Positions 4,889-6,378 of a DNA stretch of 6,378 nucleotides are shown here, in pieces; the stretch's first letter is position 1; the number at the start of each line of letters is the position of its first letter. The position numbers and the translations under genes are program-made. The notes beneath the pieces were generated by a model. The model had not been told where the DNA came from and searched no databases. It was given only the letters and a program-made list of their open reading frames with translations. This DNA is from an uncultured beta proteobacterium (GTDB lineage: Bacteria > Pseudomonadota > Gammaproteobacteria > Burkholderiales > Rhodocyclaceae): positions 1-6,378 of the forward strand of contig CAJBIL010000183.1 of NCBI GenBank assembly GCA_903953145.1. The letters run 5' to 3'.

Positions 4889-5911
4889 ATGGCCGATACG
4901 CCGCGCAAACCCCTGGGCTTGCCGCCCAGGGCGCCAACGGATGAAATACCGCTCAGCGCCGGCCGCCGGCCGGTTCGGGGTGGTGTGCCGAAGCGAAAGA
5001 CAGCGGCGGAGATTGCGCTGGCTAACGATGCTTACGCAGCAAAAGCGCGGGCACTGCAAGATAAGCCACGCGGAACACCCTCGCGTGCGCCGGTTCTGCC
5101 AAAAGCACCTGCTGCGGTGCGTAAGCAACCTGTGCCTGCTCTAGAAGTTAACGATGGGTTGGGCGTTGTGCAGGGGGCCGTACAAAACGGCGTCCGTATC
5201 TCCAAGCTGATGGCTGAGCGCGGCCTCTGTTCACGGCGTGATGCAGACGGCTACATTGAGCGTGGCTGGGTTTTTGTCGATGGGTTGCGGGTGAATGAAC
5301 TCGGTACGCGCGCCGACCCCTCCGTAAAAATCACCCTGGCCAGAGAAGCGCAAATTCAGCAAACGTGGCAGATGACGATTCTGCTGCATAAGCCTGTAGG
5401 TTACGTCTCAGGTCAGCCGGAGCCGGGTTTTACGCCGGCAGTTACCCTGATTCAGCCGGAAACACAGTTCAGCACTCCCGAAACGCCGGTTTTTCATCCC
5501 CGGCATTTAAAAGGGCTGGCACCAGCCGGACGGCTTGATATCGACTCCACCGGCTTGCTTATTCTTACCCAGGATGGCCGTGTCGCCAGGCAACTGATCG
5601 GGGAGGACTCGCAGGTCGACAAGGAGTACCTGGTGCGGGTCGAAGGCCGTCTGGCAGAAAAAGGGCTGGCTTTGTTGAATCACGGGCTCAGTCTTGACGG
5701 GCGGCAACTGAAACCAGCAAAAGTCGAGTGGCTGAACGAAGATCAGCTTCGATTCGTGCTGCGCGAAGGGCGTAAACGCCAGATTCGCCGCATGTGCGAG
5801 TTAGTCGGGCTGAAAGTGGTCGGCCTTAAGCGTGTGCGTATCGGGAGCATCAAACTCGGTGATTTGCCGCTTGGTCAGTGGCGTTTCCTGCGCGAAGACG
5901 AGCGCTTTTAA
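4889..5911 (+). CDS. rluF: RsuA/RluB/E/F-family pseudouridine synthase, most like RluF
   Basis: This enzyme isomerises a uridine in rRNA to pseudouridine. RluF of E. coli acts on 23S rRNA U2604. The 340-residue product has three parts. Residues 1 to about 98 are a basic, Pro/Ala/Arg-rich and probably disordered extension. An S4 RNA-binding domain follows (about 101-148; VRISKLMAERGLCSRRDAD at 102-120). The catalytic domain has LHKPVGYVSG (166-175), GRLDIDSTGLLILTQDG (214-230) with catalytic Asp217, KEYLV (245-249) and REGRKRQIRRMCE (292-304). The RQIRRMCE ending favours RluF over RluB, RluE or RsuA, but the exact target is inferred. The N-terminal extension is absent from E. coli RluF, which instead has a basic C-terminal tail. 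The start at 4889 lies 3 bases after the FKBP stop and has no visible ribosome binding site, so reinitiation after FKBP translation is likely. The next in-frame ATG is deep inside the S4 domain (residue 108). Confidence 0.85.
   Translation: MADTPRKPLGLPPRAPTDEIPLSAGRRPVRGGVPKRKTAAEIALANDAYAAKARALQDKPRGTPSRAPVLPKAPAAVRKQPVPALEVNDGLGVVQGAVQNGVRISKLMAERGLCSRRDADGYIERGWVFVDGLRVNELGTRADPSVKITLAREAQIQQTWQMTILLHKPVGYVSGQPEPGFTPAVTLIQPETQFSTPETPVFHPRHLKGLAPAGRLDIDSTGLLILTQDGRVARQLIGEDSQVDKEYLVRVEGRLAEKGLALLNHGLSLDGRQLKPAKVEWLNEDQLRFVLREGRKRQIRRMCELVGLKVVGLKRVRIGSIKLGDLPLGQWRFLREDERF
4911..4931 (+). other. GC-rich hairpin in the first codons of rluF
   Basis: A perfect 8-bp GC-rich inverted repeat (4911-4918 with 4924-4931) encloses a 5-base loop. 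It begins 22 bases after the rluF start and 26 bases after the FKBP stop. No T-run follows, so it is not an intrinsic terminator. In mRNA it could slow initiation at rluF, pause RNA polymerase or protect the 3' end of a processed FKBP message. It lies inside coding sequence, so it may also be incidental. Confidence 0.5.
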
Positions 5912-5917
5912 GCGTAT

Positions 5918-6378
5918 TTATTGACGAAGCTGTTTCGCCGGAATAAATAATTCCGGATCAACCATCGTGCCATTGAGCACAACACTCCAGTGCAGGTGTG
6001 GGCCCGTCGCACGGCCCGTCTTGCCGGAGAGCCCGATCCGCTGACCTTTGGTGACGGTGGCTCCTGTTTGTACGTCGATTTCATTCAGATGGCAGTACAT
6101 GGTGATCAAGCCGTTGCCGTGGTCGACAAACACCGTTTTACCATTGAAAAAATAATCATCCACCGCCAGCACCGTCCCTTGTGCGCTGGCCTTTATCGGC
6201 GTACCGCTTGCCACCGCCACGTCGAGACCGGCATGGGGCGCACGTGGTTCCCCGTTGAAAAAACGGCGCACGCCAAAACGTCCGGCCAGTCGGCCTTCGG
6301 CAGGGAGCAGAAAAGCCGGGTCAGTATCCGGCGTGCTGCGCCAGTGGCGTTTCAAACCCTGAATAACCGCCACTTCAC
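5918..6378 (-). CDS. M23-family (LytM-type) metallo-endopeptidase, 5' end outside the window
   Basis: The visible C-terminal 152 residues form an almost complete peptidase M23 domain. Such enzymes cut peptide cross-links in peptidoglycan in the periplasm, or activate amidases when degenerate. All key residues are present (numbered from the first complete codon in the window): HAGLD with zinc ligands His48 and Asp52, YCHL with His96, and GPHLHW with His127 and the third zinc ligand His129, so it should be catalytically competent. The FGVRRFFNGEPRAPHAGLD and DYFFNGKTVFVDHG stretches are typical of a group with a lone C-terminal M23 domain. The reading frame is open through the window edge. The GTG at 6373 has no sign of being the start, so a signal peptide and N-terminal part are expected beyond. 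The stop lies 6 bases from that of the convergent rluF, with no clear shared terminator between them. Confidence 0.93.
   Translation of the reverse strand, partial: EVAVIQGLKRHWRSTPDTDPAFLLPAEGRLAGRFGVRRFFNGEPRAPHAGLDVAVASGTPIKASAQGTVLAVDDYFFNGKTVFVDHGNGLITMYCHLNEIDVQTGATVTKGQRIGLSGKTGRATGPHLHWSVVLNGTMVDPELFIPAKQLRQ

Noticed and set aside
4800..5144. Plus-strand open frame across the FKBP-rluF junction
   Set aside because: It lies in another frame over two clear genes, and its Arg- and Cys-rich product looks like a GC-rich shadow translation.
5938..5956. 7-bp inverted repeat CCGGAAT/ATTCCGG as a terminator between the convergent rluF and M23 genes
   Set aside because: It lies within the M23 coding sequence and no T-run follows on either strand. 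The only other candidate, CGCT/AGCG near 5902-5914, is too short to call.
1..6378. A novel defence, mobile or biosynthetic system
   Set aside because: Every sizeable gene belongs to a familiar housekeeping or signalling family. I found no nuclease-effector pair, toxin-antitoxin pair, integrase, terminal repeats or repeat array.

Overview
This window looks like chromosomal housekeeping DNA from a proteobacterium, most likely a betaproteobacterium. I infer this from the character of the proteins: a DUF2189 membrane protein, a GGCFWC-type MsrA, a short cytosolic FKBP, a TcdA close to the E. coli type and an RluF-like pseudouridine synthase. It is not based on any database search. There are no RNA genes, transposases, integrases, CRISPR arrays or phage genes, and no gene-free stretch longer than about 165 bases.

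Layout. Positions 14-53 hold a strong intrinsic terminator for a gene that ends upstream of the window. Three co-directional plus-strand genes follow with short gaps (43 and 32 bases): a DUF2189 membrane protein (152-895), methionine sulfoxide reductase msrA (939-1493) and a metallo-beta-lactamase-fold hydrolase (1526-2488). They could form one operon. The hydrolase gene runs tail-to-tail into a minus-strand pair and overlaps it by 48 coding bases. That pair is an HPt plus HD-GYP-like regulator (4377-3271), followed with a one-base TGATG stop/start overlap by tcdA (3271-2441), a tRNA ct6A cyclising enzyme. A 163-base divergent intergenic region (4378-4540) separates this pair from a plus-strand pair: an FKBP-type peptidyl-prolyl isomerase (4541-4885) and, three bases later, an RluF-like 23S rRNA pseudouridine synthase (4889-5911). 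A minus-strand M23 endopeptidase gene (5918 onward) converges on the latter and is cut by the window end.

The shared themes are protein repair and folding (MsrA, FKBP), RNA modification (TcdA, RluF) and envelope functions (DUF2189, M23). I see no evidence that they form one dedicated system. The observations most worth following up are these. The HD-GYP-like domain lacks the first metal-ligand histidine and the HDxGK lysine, is fused to an HPt domain that keeps its phospho-acceptor histidine, and is probably translationally coupled to tcdA. Two hairpins may control expression of the FKBP-rluF pair: one pairs with the FKBP ribosome binding site, and one sits just inside rluF, which has no visible ribosome binding site. 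Sampled lines suggest base composition rises from about 40-45% GC at the left end to about 60-65% in parts of the right end.
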